Origin: Roseburia sp. 1XD42-69
GTDB taxonomy: Bacteria > Bacillota > Clostridia > Lachnospirales > Lachnospiraceae
DNA length: 41,390 nt
Direction of reading: 5' to 3'
NCBI RefSeq assembly: GCF_003612565.1
Contig: NZ_RAZG01000032.1
Span: 1 to 41,390, forward strand
Shown here: one piece after another, positions 25,856 to 35,410 of the stretch
Numbering within the stretch: position 1 is the first letter of the stretch
Layout: every line of letters begins with the position of its first letter
The notes under the pieces: model-generated
Told to the model about the DNA's origin: nothing
The model's input: the letters and a program-made list of their open reading frames with translations, nothing else
Database searches by the model: none
Program-made: the position numbers and the translations under genes

Positions 25856-27700
25856 CTACCCCGGCAGACTTCCCGCTACACACAGCACGCCCCACCCCAC
25901 CTGAGGGTTAGGATACACATCAAAAGCCGGAAGCTCCCTTACCCCCCGTAAAAGATAAGCCTTTAACTTCTCCCCGTACAAAAAAACGTCCCGTCCATCC
26001 ACAATTCCATACTGCATCAAAAGAGCTGCGCTTCCTGTAACAAAGGGCGCCGCCATGGAAGTCCCGCTTCTTGCCACGTACCCTCCTCCCGGGGAGGCGG
26101 ACATAATATCTACCCCGGGGGCTGCCAAATCAGGCTTCGCCTGGTTGGTCCACGCCGTAAATCCCCTGCCGGAAAAAGGCGCCGCGCTGTCTGTCCGGGA
26201 GTCGTAGGCCCCCACGCTGATCACTCTGTCAGCTGTGGAGGGAATAGTTAAAGTACGAGTTTCCGAAGGGTAGGGAAAGCCTGTGCTATCGTTTAAGGTT
26301 CCCCCGGAAGGCAGCCAGAAATCATAGGTACCTTCTAAAATCCTCCCCGCAGTAAGCTTAAACTTCCACAGCCCGGAGGGAACATAATTTTCCCTGGGAA
26401 TAAAATCAATATAAATTTCCTGATAGATGCTGTAAGGGGAAGGCTCTCCGTAGTAAACCAAAAGCCTTAAAGCGTCAAAGTCCGCCCGCAGGGTTCCCTG
26501 GCCTAAAAGAACCCCGGTGCTTTTCCCATTAGGTAGAAAAATCTCCAGGCGGATGTCGTCCTGATAACGCTTCCACATCTGGACATTCAGCCTTGCCTCA
26601 AAGCTGCTGACGGAAAGTTCCACCTCTTTTGTTTCCCCGGAAGACATTCTTCCCGTATAATGTTTGTTGCCTGCCCCCTCATTTCCGGTTCCCACCACGA
26701 TACTGCACTGGTGATGGTTGGACATATCATTTAAAAACGTTTCAATTAAACTGCTACCGCTGTGGGAGCCGTAATTATTTCCAAAACTTAGATTGATGGC
26801 AAGAGGTTTCCTTAGCCGCTCCGCCTCCCGGATACAAAAGTCCACCGCCGTCATCAGTTCCGTGGTTTTGGGAAATCCCTCCTCCCCGGAACTGCCAAGC
26901 TTTACCACTAAAAGTTCCGACTCATAGGCCACCCCCCGGTATCTCCCCATGGAAGCCCTGCCAAGGCCTGCCGCAATCCCTGCCACATGGGTACCGTGGC
27001 CGCTTATATCCCTGCTTGGCACAACCTTCTGTCTGTCCCGCTCATTTTTCTGGGACAGGGCCTGATTTAACATATCTTTGGTAAAAAGGACACCTCTGCC
27101 ATAGGGTTCCGGAGGTTCATAGGTAATATTCCCATTTACTTCCGTCCTCGTATCGTTAAGCCTTCCGGCGTCCAGAGTCTGGTCCCAGAGTTCTAATATC
27201 CTGGTGGTATTGTCGGGATAGGTAAAATCCGGGTGGGCGTAGTCGATGCCGCTGTCGATTACCGCCACCAAAACCCCTTTCCCTGTAAGGTTTAAAGTGC
27301 CCTCCACCCCGATATCCCCGCTTCCTGTCTGGGGAGACTGCACCTGGGTAATACAGGAGGCCCTTTTTGCCGCATTTACAGCAAAAAAGAGCCTCTTTGG
27401 TTTTTCCATATAAATAATATTTGTAAGCTTTGACACCGGCTCCACCAGAGCTTGTGGCAATGTTAAAATGGCATAGGACTGATTCAAAGGTACAATCCGA
27501 ATCTGCTGCATAAACGGCTCCCCTGCACTCTCCCCAAGGACCATGATTTGCTCCAAACCATCTGCGGTGTGCTTTACAATCACTTCCCAAGTATTTGAGA
27601 CAGAAGAATAGCCCACGTTTAAATTCAGGGACTTCTGTCTCTCCTCCTCCGTTGCACTAAGGGCCAGGTCTAAAAGATTTTCCATTTTTCCGTTGGTCAT
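25856..27700 (-). CDS. S8 family subtilisin-like serine protease (Csp-like)
   Basis: A 614-residue subtilase with all three catalytic residues: D149 (VIDSGID), H235 (GHGTHVAG) and S548 (SGTSMAAP). An N-terminal segment of about 100 residues could be a prodomain. A large insertion of beta type lies between the His and Ser regions (about 345-490). No signal peptide is visible, so the protein is either cytoplasmic or packaged in spores. This size and layout fit the clostridial CspA/B/C-like group, some of which process spore cortex lytic enzymes. That role is a family inference. It follows the HipA-like gene by 70 bases. Confidence 0.88.
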   Translation of the reverse strand: MTNGKMENLLDLALSATEEERQKSLNLNVGYSSVSNTWEVIVKHTADGLEQIMVLGESAGEPFMQQIRIVPLNQSYAILTLPQALVEPVSKLTNIIYMEKPKRLFFAVNAAKRASCITQVQSPQTGSGDIGVEGTLNLTGKGVLVAVIDSGIDYAHPDFTYPDNTTRILELWDQTLDAGRLNDTRTEVNGNITYEPPEPYGRGVLFTKDMLNQALSQKNERDRQKVVPSRDISGHGTHVAGIAAGLGRASMGRYRGVAYESELLVVKLGSSGEEGFPKTTELMTAVDFCIREAERLRKPLAINLSFGNNYGSHSGSSLIETFLNDMSNHHQCSIVVGTGNEGAGNKHYTGRMSSGETKEVELSVSSFEARLNVQMWKRYQDDIRLEIFLPNGKSTGVLLGQGTLRADFDALRLLVYYGEPSPYSIYQEIYIDFIPRENYVPSGLWKFKLTAGRILEGTYDFWLPSGGTLNDSTGFPYPSETRTLTIPSTADRVISVGAYDSRTDSAAPFSGRGFTAWTNQAKPDLAAPGVDIMSASPGGGYVARSGTSMAAPFVTGSAALLMQYGIVDGRDVFLYGEKLKAYLLRGVRELPAFDVYPNPQVGWGVLCVAGSLPG

Positions 27701-27770
27701 ATTTTTGTCCTAAAAAAGTACTTGTTTTATCCTATGCAGACAAGGGGTAAAACAGAACAAACCCGGCCGC

Positions 27771-29018
27771 CTATTTTCGGTGTTTTAAACTGCCGCTGTA
27801 GGCTATGTTCTCAGCCACGTCATTTTTCGTGCTGTCCACAAATATCCGGCTTTTCCCTTTTCGTACAATTTCTTCCAGCATCTCTATCCTCCCCGAAAGT
27901 GCTCTGCACAAAGCGCTGCACCTTGCCCCGTCAATGAAAAGTGAATCCCCGATAATCTCCCTGAATTCTTCATCGATTCCTTTCAGGGCTGAAAAATCCA
28001 GCCAGCTAAAATCCGTCACCAGTTTTATTTGCTCTGTATGGCTGTTTTTAAAAGGTTTACAGATTACATTTGCCTTGGCATGTATCATAGGCAGGGGCTT
28101 ATCAAACCAAAGAGATGTGCCGCTGTCGTATATTGGCGCCATCCCCAGAAATTCCAGAGTATCCGCCCTTCTCACCGCCCCAAAATTATTCAGATGCCTG
28201 TCCTCATTTGCAATGATAAAATCCAACACCAGCATACGGTTTACGGCACACTCTGCACCCCTGATTCCAAACTTATTACAGCAATCCAGATAATGGCGGT
28301 ACAGGGATACATGATTTGGCTTTTTTGATGTCTGTAATAAATGCCAGGCAGAAATCAGCTCCGTATCCTCTGTAATAAAATCTTCACACAGGCTGTAAGG
28401 ATAATCTTCCTCTGTAATCAGGGCATAGGAAACATGGGAAATTCTCAGCCTGTCCATAATACGGCTGGCCAGAACCTCGTTATAGGGCTCCTGCCAGGCA
28501 GCTCCGCTCCCCCCTTTTATCAGGCACCGTTTCCCCTCTATGATTTTCCATTTCTTTTTCAGCCAGCCGTCCGATGTATTATCCGGAGACATAAGGCTGA
28601 CTGCTTCCGAAACTTCCCCTTTTCCAAACAGAATATTACCCACATCCTCCGAAAAAGGATTTTGAAAAAAGTTCACCTTTTCCCATAAAAGTCCGGAACC
28701 GGCAGGCCGAATCCAATACTGATCCGAAAGGCTAAGCCCCAGAGACTTTTCTAATAAAAGACATGTATCGGAGATTTTTAACTCCATCAACGCTTCCCGA
28801 ATCCCCATACGGCTGGCGGGAATTGACCTCCCCCTCCACCATTCGTTGAAGGCTTTGCGGTCAACTGTTCCGCTTTTTACCGGAATTCCCACCGGAACAT
28901 GTGCTGCTTCCCAGACAGGGCCCACAGAAAAAACGGCACCGGAAACTGTATCCAGCTCTATGTCAGCAACGGGAATATTTTTATGCATTAACATATATTT
29001 TTTTAACCAATCTGCCAT
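27771..29018 (-). CDS. Solitary HipA-like protein kinase
   Basis: A roughly 415-residue protein of the HipA/CtkA kinase fold. The likely ATP lysine is K168 (RCLIKGG), the catalytic loop is NEDRHLNNFG with D273 and N278, and the metal-binding motif is DSG (298-300). The N-terminal 140 residues differ from the usual HipA N-lobe and are of unknown function. No HipB-type helix-turn-helix partner gene lies next to it, unlike standard hipBA toxin pairs. The start at 29018 is chosen because GGGGTGG precedes that ATG; the frame is open to a TTG at 29033. It sits 24 bases after the CapA-like gene. Targets are unknown. Confidence 0.82.
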   Translation of the reverse strand: MADWLKKYMLMHKNIPVADIELDTVSGAVFSVGPVWEAAHVPVGIPVKSGTVDRKAFNEWWRGRSIPASRMGIREALMELKISDTCLLLEKSLGLSLSDQYWIRPAGSGLLWEKVNFFQNPFSEDVGNILFGKGEVSEAVSLMSPDNTSDGWLKKKWKIIEGKRCLIKGGSGAAWQEPYNEVLASRIMDRLRISHVSYALITEEDYPYSLCEDFITEDTELISAWHLLQTSKKPNHVSLYRHYLDCCNKFGIRGAECAVNRMLVLDFIIANEDRHLNNFGAVRRADTLEFLGMAPIYDSGTSLWFDKPLPMIHAKANVICKPFKNSHTEQIKLVTDFSWLDFSALKGIDEEFREIIGDSLFIDGARCSALCRALSGRIEMLEEIVRKGKSRIFVDSTKNDVAENIAYSGSLKHRK

Positions 29019-29042
29019 TTTTCCACCCCCCAAAAACCGTTT

Positions 29043-30209
29043 TTATTGGGCCAATACCCCCCCGTCTTCAATCCGTACCCCGGAAGAAAGCCCTTCCAGG
29101 TAAGAAAAAAATTCCTCCCTGTTTTCATATTCTGCGGTTTTTGCCCTGGCAGCACAGGCAGGAATCAGTGAAATCTCACGTCTGCCCTCAGTGCTTTTTA
29201 ATTTTACCAGCATGGTCTTTTCAATATTCTGGTTAAAAATATAATTTCCCAGGCTGTAAAAAATCATGCTGCCGTTGTAATTCTCAATCCCCTGCAGGCA
29301 GTGGGAATGGCTGCCCAGAACAAGATCCGCCCCGGCGTCCGCATAAGCGTGGGCCAGATAGGTCTGATGGTCTGTAAGCTCCGTGGTATGTTCCATCCCC
29401 CAGTGGACATAGACAATCACATAATCGCAGCTCTCCTTTGCCTTTTTTATAGCCTCCACCAGGGCTGTCTCATCATAGGTGGTAAACACCCCTGGCTGGC
29501 GGTTTTCAATATTCCACTCCGGCACGGGAATCACCCGGGAGGCAGAGAGAATGCCAAAAGTCTCCCCGTTAAACGCATAAGTCTTAAAGGCGGATGCCTC
29601 CTCCTTTGTGGTTCCCGCCCCCACATAGGCAATCCCCGTCTGCTCTAAAGTCACAAAAGTTTCTTTCAGACAGTCTGTGCCGTAATCTAAGACATGGTTG
29701 TTGGCAAGGCTTACAATATCCACTCCCATATCTTCAAAGACAGATACATAAAAGGGATTTACCTGGAAGGTATACTGCTTATCCTCCATAGGCGTACCCA
29801 CGGTGCCAAAAGGAAACTCTTCGTTTACCATACAGAGATTGGCGTTTTGCATTTCTAAGAGAAGCCCCGGGGAAAGCACACCTTCAATGCCCTCCCTGTC
29901 ATAATTGGCTGCCACATGGCGGCTGAGATACACATCCCCGGCAAAGACAAGAACACTTTCCCTATCCTCCTGTTCCTCTGTAACAGTTTCCTCCAAAGGT
30001 ACACTTTCTCCCTGGGTATCCCCTACCACTACTTCCCCCACAATATCCTCTTTTGGGAGTGTCTCTTCCTCTTTTTCTTTCTCCTGCCCTGCTTCCTCCT
30101 CCTTCTGGTGTTTCTCCTTTTTTTCCAGATAAAAAACTCCGGTAAAAATAAGCATCCCGGCAAAACACACCAGAAGAAGTGAAAAGACAGGGCCTGTTTT
30201 TTTCATCAT
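29043..30209 (-). CDS. CapA family protein (poly-gamma-glutamate-synthesis-type phosphoesterase)
   Basis: A 388-residue membrane-anchored protein. A signal anchor (about 7-28) leads to a Glu/Lys-rich linker (30-85) and a CapA/metallophosphatase-like domain with FAGDVYLSRH, VNEEFPF, LANNHVLDYG, YVHWGMEH and GSHSHCLQG. The His/Asp/Asn pattern matches a calcineurin-like metal site. The domain should face outward. There is no capB/capC beside it, so polyglutamate export is not implied. Its ATG lies one base after the galM stop and has no separate RBS, which suggests coupled translation. Confidence 0.88.
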   Translation of the reverse strand: MMKKTGPVFSLLLVCFAGMLIFTGVFYLEKKEKHQKEEEAGQEKEKEEETLPKEDIVGEVVVGDTQGESVPLEETVTEEQEDRESVLVFAGDVYLSRHVAANYDREGIEGVLSPGLLLEMQNANLCMVNEEFPFGTVGTPMEDKQYTFQVNPFYVSVFEDMGVDIVSLANNHVLDYGTDCLKETFVTLEQTGIAYVGAGTTKEEASAFKTYAFNGETFGILSASRVIPVPEWNIENRQPGVFTTYDETALVEAIKKAKESCDYVIVYVHWGMEHTTELTDHQTYLAHAYADAGADLVLGSHSHCLQGIENYNGSMIFYSLGNYIFNQNIEKTMLVKLKSTEGRREISLIPACAARAKTAEYENREEFFSYLEGLSSGVRIEDGGVLAQ

Positions 30210-30210
30210 A

Positions 30211-31206
30211 TTAATCTATAGAAAACTGATATACCGTCCTTGTACGGTAAGTCTCTCCTGCTTTTAAAATCGGTGACTCAAATGTCGGGTTGTTCACAGC
30301 ATCCGGACAATACTGGGATTCCAGGCAGAAACCATGGCGGTCGTCATAGGCGCACCCTCCTTTTCCTACCTGTTTCTTGATAAAGTTCCCTGCATAAAAC
30401 TGTACTGCCGGGGCGTCTGTGTAAGCCTTCATATGTATGCCGGTATCTTCGCTTACGGCTTCCGCCATTAGCCTATATCCCTTTCCGTCTACAATGAAAT
30501 TGTGATCGTAGCCGCCGCCGAATTTTAACTGCTCATCTTCGGCGTCAATCTCTTTTCCGATTGCTTTAAATTCCGTAAAATCCATAGGCGTACCCTTCAC
30601 ATCCCGGAGTTCTCCCGTGGGAATCAACGTCCCGTCCACAGGGGTAAACTTGCTGCTGTAAAGCTTCAGCTTCTGGTTTACCATAGTTCCGCTGTCGTGC
30701 CCCCCCAGGTTAAAGTAACTGTGGTTGGTGAAATTTGCCACGGTATCCTTGTCTGAAACCGCCTCATAGTCAATGCTAAGAGCATTGTCCTCCCCTATGG
30801 CATAAGTCACTTTAGCTGTCATGGTCCCGGGAAATCCCTGCTCCAAATCCTTGCTGACACTAGAAAGGGTCACACTGTTTTCTGTCTCTTTTTCCACTTC
30901 CCATTCCTTATAACACAGTCCCTTTGACCCGCTGTGCAGATTGTTTTCCCCGTCATTTTTTTCTAAAAGATACTCTGTCCCGTTTAACGTGAATTTCCCA
31001 TTCTTAATACGGTTCCCGTTTCTTCCCACGGTAGCCCCAAAATAGGTGGTGTGGTTTAAATAATCCGCCGGATTGTCATATCCCAGCACAAGATCCTTTT
31101 CCACACCGTTTTTGTCCTTAAAAAACAGGGAAACCAAAGTTGCCCCCAAAGTGCAGACTTCTGCCCGCATCCCCTTGCTGTTTGCAATCATAACTTTTCT
31201 TTCCAT
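30211..31206 (-). CDS. galM: Aldose 1-epimerase (galactose mutarotase)
   Basis: A 331-residue cytosolic enzyme that interconverts alpha and beta forms of galactose or glucose. Family motifs are all present: the substrate-binding GRNGNRI, LHSG, the catalytic His in NHSYFNLGG, GGYDHNF and the catalytic Glu in FCLESQYCPDA. The length is typical. It has AAAAGGAG before the ATG and is followed one base later by the CapA-like gene. No gal operon partners are adjacent. Confidence 0.94.
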   Translation of the reverse strand: MERKVMIANSKGMRAEVCTLGATLVSLFFKDKNGVEKDLVLGYDNPADYLNHTTYFGATVGRNGNRIKNGKFTLNGTEYLLEKNDGENNLHSGSKGLCYKEWEVEKETENSVTLSSVSKDLEQGFPGTMTAKVTYAIGEDNALSIDYEAVSDKDTVANFTNHSYFNLGGHDSGTMVNQKLKLYSSKFTPVDGTLIPTGELRDVKGTPMDFTEFKAIGKEIDAEDEQLKFGGGYDHNFIVDGKGYRLMAEAVSEDTGIHMKAYTDAPAVQFYAGNFIKKQVGKGGCAYDDRHGFCLESQYCPDAVNNPTFESPILKAGETYRTRTVYQFSID

Positions 31207-31272
31207 TTTACCAATCTCCTTTTCCTTTTAAATTCCGTTTATCCCTGCATCAAAATTATTATTTTACTCGAT

Positions 31273-31908
31273 TCATTCAAACACCCGGTAAACCGCCTGG
31301 GGAAGTTCCCCGAATTCCCGGATAGAAGGAACGCTTTCCTCTATCGTCCCAAATCCGTAAGACGCATGGATAAATTTCACCCCGGCCTTTTTGCTGGAAT
31401 CATAATCCCCCTGGATATCCCCCACGTAGACGGCGTCATCCAGCTGGTTTCTAAGGGCCAAAAGAGCAATATTGCTCCCCTTATCCTTTTTCGTCCTGCC
31501 AAAACATTCCGTGTCCAAAAAATATTTGAAAAAATCATAATACTTTAAAAATGCTTCTATATAACCGTCCTGGCAGTTGCTGACGATGTATAGGGGATAT
31601 TTCCGGGATAACTCTTGTAAGGTTTCTTCCACTTTGGGGTACAAAACCCCGCCGTGCCTGCCCAGATATTCATTTTCATAATCACAGCACTTATCCATTA
31701 AAAGATTTGCCCCCTCTTCTCCCAAATCGAAAAAGAGCATTTTTGCAATCTCCGCCATGGTATGTCCCATTACATTCTGGATATCCTCCACGGTAACGCT
31801 TAAGGCATTATCCGTCTCATAGGAAATCACCTCATCCCAGGACCTAGCCACATTTTCTGAGGAATCCCACAGGGTTCCGTCCATATCAAATATAATTCCT
31901 TTTTTCAT
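31273..31908 (-). CDS. HAD-superfamily phosphatase (phosphoglycolate-phosphatase-like)
   Basis: A 211-residue HAD hydrolase with the nucleophile motif FDMDGTLWDS near the N-terminus, a helical cap domain (about 15-85), motif II IVSNC, the motif III lysine in TKKDKGSN and motif IV GDIQGD. The substrate is a small phosphoester that cannot be named from sequence. It follows purD by 14 bases and may be cotranscribed with the purine genes. Confidence 0.9.
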   Translation of the reverse strand: MKKGIIFDMDGTLWDSSENVARSWDEVISYETDNALSVTVEDIQNVMGHTMAEIAKMLFFDLGEEGANLLMDKCCDYENEYLGRHGGVLYPKVEETLQELSRKYPLYIVSNCQDGYIEAFLKYYDFFKYFLDTECFGRTKKDKGSNIALLALRNQLDDAVYVGDIQGDYDSSKKAGVKFIHASYGFGTIEESVPSIREFGELPQAVYRVFE

Positions 31909-31922
31909 GATTCCTCTGCTCT

Positions 31923-33197
31923 CTATGCCTCGTCAATGGCTTTGCCAATATCATGGCGCATATACTTATTTTCAAAAGAAATCCATTCTGTGGCATTGTA
32001 GGCATTTTTCCTGGCCTCTTTTAAATCCGCACCCTTTGCGGTAATACCAAGGACCCGTCCACCGTTTGTGACAATCTCCCCTGCCTCGTTTTGCTTTGTC
32101 CCGGCATGGAAACAGTAATAGCCCTCTTTTCCCTTAAAATTTTCTTCCCCGGTAATCTTTTTCCCCTTCTCATAAGAGACAGGATACCCCTGGGAAGCCA
32201 GAACCACGCACACAGCCGCATTGTCCTCAAACTGTAAATCTACCGTATCCAAGGTACCCTCCACACAGGCCTCCATCACATCTATCATGTCGTTTTTCAT
32301 CCTGGGGAGCACCACCTGGGCCTCCGGGTCTCCAAACCTGGCATTGTACTCTAAGACTTTTGGCCCCTCTTCTGTCAGCATCAGGCCGAAGAAAATCACG
32401 CCGCAAAAAGGCCTGCCCTCCGCCGCCATAGCGTCCACGGTTTTCTGGTAAATATGCTCTTTACAAAAGGCATCCACCTCTTTTGTGTAGAAAGGACTGG
32501 GGGAAAAGGTTCCCATCCCACCGGTGTTTAGGCCCGTATCCCCGTCCCCGGCCCGCTTGTGGTCCTGGGCGGAGGACATAATCTTTATGGTTTTTCCGTC
32601 CACAAAGGAGAGAACAGAAACTTCCCGCCCTGTCATAAACTCCTCCACTACCATATGTTTTCCGGCGTCGCCAAATTTTTTGTCCTCCATGATCTCTTTC
32701 ACCCCGGCTTTGGCCTCCTCTAAAGTATTGCAGATAAGCACCCCTTTTCCAAGGGCAAGGCCATCGGCTTTTAATACAATGGGCATCTTGGCACTTTCCA
32801 GATATTCTAAAGCCTTTTTTGCATCGTCAAATACTTCATAGGCGGCTGTGGGAATATGATACTTTTTCATCAAATCCTTGGAAAATGCCTTGGAGCCTTC
32901 CAGGATTGCTGCATTTTTCCTGGGACCGAACACTTTAAGACCCCTTGCCTCAAACACGTCCACAACGCCCCCCACCAGGGGATCGTCCATGCCGATGATG
33001 GTAAAGTCAATGTTATGTTCCTCTGCAAAATCCGCCAGTTTTTCAAATTCCATAGCACCGATAGGTACGCACTCTGCCACCTGTCCGATTCCCCCGTTTC
33101 CCGGGGCGCAGTAAATTTTTTCCACCCGGCTGCTCTTTGCCACGCTCATGGCAATAGCGTGTTCCCTGCCGCCGCTTCCTACGATCAATACCTTCAT
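31923..33197 (-). CDS. purD: Phosphoribosylamine-glycine ligase (GAR synthetase)
   Basis: A 424-residue ATP-grasp ligase that joins glycine to phosphoribosylamine, step two of purine synthesis. The N-terminal motif VLIVGSGGREHAIA, the ATP-grasp region with VLKADGLALGKGV, NTGGMGTFSPSPF and EYNARFGDPEAQ are all family hallmarks. The length is normal. RBS AGGAGG lies before the ATG. It is last of the purE-purM-purN-purD run. Confidence 0.97.
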   Translation of the reverse strand: MKVLIVGSGGREHAIAMSVAKSSRVEKIYCAPGNGGIGQVAECVPIGAMEFEKLADFAEEHNIDFTIIGMDDPLVGGVVDVFEARGLKVFGPRKNAAILEGSKAFSKDLMKKYHIPTAAYEVFDDAKKALEYLESAKMPIVLKADGLALGKGVLICNTLEEAKAGVKEIMEDKKFGDAGKHMVVEEFMTGREVSVLSFVDGKTIKIMSSAQDHKRAGDGDTGLNTGGMGTFSPSPFYTKEVDAFCKEHIYQKTVDAMAAEGRPFCGVIFFGLMLTEEGPKVLEYNARFGDPEAQVVLPRMKNDMIDVMEACVEGTLDTVDLQFEDNAAVCVVLASQGYPVSYEKGKKITGEENFKGKEGYYCFHAGTKQNEAGEIVTNGGRVLGITAKGADLKEARKNAYNATEWISFENKYMRHDIGKAIDEA

Positions 33198-33215
33198 ATA
33201 TTCCTCCTGTATCCT

Positions 33216-33842
33216 CTACTGGGCAATCCTTACCCTGCCGTTTTCCACTGAAACTTTTTCCTGGGCAATCAGGTCAATGGCTTGGGGGAGAATCTTCCAC
33301 TCCGCCTCCTCCATCACCCTGCGCTGCAAAATCTCCGGCGTATCTCCATCTTTTACCTCCACTGCCTTCTGCAGGAGAATGGGCCCGGTATCTGTCCCAG
33401 CATCCACAAAATGCACAGTGGCCCCTGTAACCTTTACCCCCCGGCTAAGAGCCGCCTCATGGACTTTTAAGCCGTAATATCCCTTTCCGCAGAAAGACGG
33501 AATCAGGGAAGGATGGATATTGATGATCCGGTTTTCGTATTTTTTTGTCATTTCCTCCGGCAAAACCACTAAAAATCCTGCCAGCACCACCAAATCCACC
33601 TGGCAGGAATCTAATTTTTCCAGGAAAACCCTGTTAAATTCCGCCCTGTCTGAAAAATCCTTCGGGGAAATACAAATGTTTTTTATTCCCTTTTTTTCTG
33701 CCCGCTCTAAGGCATAGGCATTTTTATTATTGCTGATAACCACGGAAATTTCCGTGTTCTTTATACTGCCGTTTTCCACGGAATCTATAATAGCCTGAAG
33801 GTTCGTCCCGCCCCCGGAGACTAAAACTCCGATTTTCAGCAT
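33216..33842 (-). CDS. purN: Phosphoribosylglycinamide formyltransferase
   Basis: A 208-residue folate-dependent GAR transformylase, step three of purine synthesis. It has LVSGGGTNLQAI at the phosphate-binding loop, the catalytic IINIHPSLIPSF with its Asn and His, and the Asp in HFVDAGTDTGPI. Its ATG overlaps the purM stop by seven bases (ATGCTGA), so the two genes are translationally coupled. Confidence 0.97.
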   Translation of the reverse strand: MLKIGVLVSGGGTNLQAIIDSVENGSIKNTEISVVISNNKNAYALERAEKKGIKNICISPKDFSDRAEFNRVFLEKLDSCQVDLVVLAGFLVVLPEEMTKKYENRIINIHPSLIPSFCGKGYYGLKVHEAALSRGVKVTGATVHFVDAGTDTGPILLQKAVEVKDGDTPEILQRRVMEEAEWKILPQAIDLIAQEKVSVENGRVRIAQ

Positions 33843-34861
33843 AACGTAACCCCTTTCTCTCCGTTCTCAATTTTTCCCACGATATAAGGGGTATCCCCGG
33901 CACGTTTTGCAGCTTCCATGGTGGTATCCACATCTTCGGTGGATACCGCAAGCACCATGCCAAGCCCCATGTTATATGTATTGTACATCATTTTTTCATC
34001 AATATTCCCTTCCCTTGCCAACATGGAAAAAATAGGCGGGATGGGGTAACTGTTTTTCTCGATCACTGCACGTTTATTTTCCGGCAGCATCCTGGGAATA
34101 TTCTCATAAAATCCCCCTCCGGTGATATGGCTGCAACCCCGCACTTTTACCCCTGCGTCTTTGATTTCCTTTAATGCCTTCACATAAATTCTGGTAGGGG
34201 TTAAAAGGGTCTCCCCAAGGGTTGCCCCCAGTTCTTCATGGTAGGTATTTAACACCTCTTTTTCCATGGCAAACACGTTCCGGACCAGGGAAAAACCGTT
34301 GGAGTGGACGCCGGTGCTTGCAAGCCCGATTAGCACATCACCCTCTTTGATGTTCTCCCCGGTAATCAGCTCCTTTTCGTCACAAAGGCCCACGGCAAAT
34401 CCTGCCAGATCATACTCATCCTCCGGCATAAGCCCGGGGTGCTCCGCCGTCTCACCGCCGATAAGGGCTGCGCCGGACTGCTTACAGCCCTCCGCCACTC
34501 CTTTTACAATGGATGCGATTTTTTCCGGGAAATTTTTTCCGCATGCAATATAGTCCAGGAAAAACAAAGGCTCTCCCCCTGCACAGGCCACATCATTGAC
34601 GCACATCGCTACGCAGTCAATGCCGATGGTGTCATGCTTGTCCAAAAGAAACGCCAATTTAATCTTCGTCCCCACGCCGTCTGTACCGGACAGGAGTATA
34701 GGTTTTTCCATGGCTTTCACTTTCTCTAAGGAAAATGCCCCGGAAAAACCTCCAAGGCCCCCTAATACCTCCGGGCGCATGGTTTCTTTTACATATTTTT
34801 TCATTAACTCCACGGATTTGTATCCGGCTTCAATATCCACACCTGCTTTTTTGTAATCCAT
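33836..34861 (-). CDS. purM: Phosphoribosylformylglycinamidine cyclo-ligase (AIR synthetase)
   Basis: A 341-residue enzyme that closes the imidazole ring, step five of purine synthesis. It shows the usual start YKKAGVDIEAG, LLSGTDGVGTK, the catalytic-site region DCVAMCVNDVACAGGEP, GGETAEHPG and HITGGGFYENIPR. AAAAGGAG stands before the ATG. It lies 12 bases after purE and overlaps purN. purL, the step before, is not in the window. Confidence 0.97.
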   Translation of the reverse strand: MDYKKAGVDIEAGYKSVELMKKYVKETMRPEVLGGLGGFSGAFSLEKVKAMEKPILLSGTDGVGTKIKLAFLLDKHDTIGIDCVAMCVNDVACAGGEPLFFLDYIACGKNFPEKIASIVKGVAEGCKQSGAALIGGETAEHPGLMPEDEYDLAGFAVGLCDEKELITGENIKEGDVLIGLASTGVHSNGFSLVRNVFAMEKEVLNTYHEELGATLGETLLTPTRIYVKALKEIKDAGVKVRGCSHITGGGFYENIPRMLPENKRAVIEKNSYPIPPIFSMLAREGNIDEKMMYNTYNMGLGMVLAVSTEDVDTTMEAAKRAGDTPYIVGKIENGEKGVTLC

Positions 34862-34873
34862 TGCTTTCTCCTT

Positions 34874-35377
34874 TTATTTGTAATTTTTATATCCCTGCTC
34901 CTGTAACTTTTTGTCTTTCGCCTGTACCTGCTCTTTTAATTCTTTTGAGTAAGTTTTTAATTTCTCCAAAAGCTCCCCGTCGCTTGTGGCAAGGATTTTT
35001 GCAGCTAAAAGCCCTGCGTTTGCCCCGCCGTTAATGGCAACGGTTGCCACGGGAATCCCTGTGGGCATCTGTACAATGGAGTACAGGGAATCCCTGCCCC
35101 CTAAAGATGTTGTGTGCATGGGGATTCCAATCACCGGCATAGGGAAAATTGCCGCGCACATCCCAGGAAGATGGGCTGCCATCCCCGCCCCTGCAATAAT
35201 TACTTTAAATCCCTTCTCCTCTGCAGTTTTTGCATATTCAAAAAACACATCCGGCTCCCTGTGGGCGGAGATAATGGTCATCTCATAATCAATGCCCAAC
35301 TGTTCTAAAATATCCGCCGCTTTTGCCATTACCGGCATATCTGAGTCGCTTCCCATTACAATTCCTACTTTTGCCAT
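34874..35377 (-). CDS. purE: N5-carboxyaminoimidazole ribonucleotide mutase
   Basis: A 167-residue PurE that converts N5-CAIR to CAIR. It has VGIVMGSDSDMPVM, SAHREP with the catalytic His, IAGAGMAAHLPGM and GGRDSLYSIVQMP. The size fits class I PurE, with a Lys-rich tail. No purK (N5-CAIR synthetase) gene is adjacent. Together with purM, purN and purD it forms a partial purine operon, and purC, purB, purL, purH and a normal purF must be elsewhere if the pathway is complete. Confidence 0.96.
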   Translation of the reverse strand: MAKVGIVMGSDSDMPVMAKAADILEQLGIDYEMTIISAHREPDVFFEYAKTAEEKGFKVIIAGAGMAAHLPGMCAAIFPMPVIGIPMHTTSLGGRDSLYSIVQMPTGIPVATVAINGGANAGLLAAKILATSDGELLEKLKTYSKELKEQVQAKDKKLQEQGYKNYK

Positions 35378-35410
35378 ATTTCCTCCATTCCGGGCAAAGC
35401 CCTCTGTATC

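Noticed and set aside
27156-27590. Minus-strand 144-codon frame inside the subtilase gene
   Set aside because: It is a shifted frame within the S8 gene, glycine and arginine rich, without an RBS.
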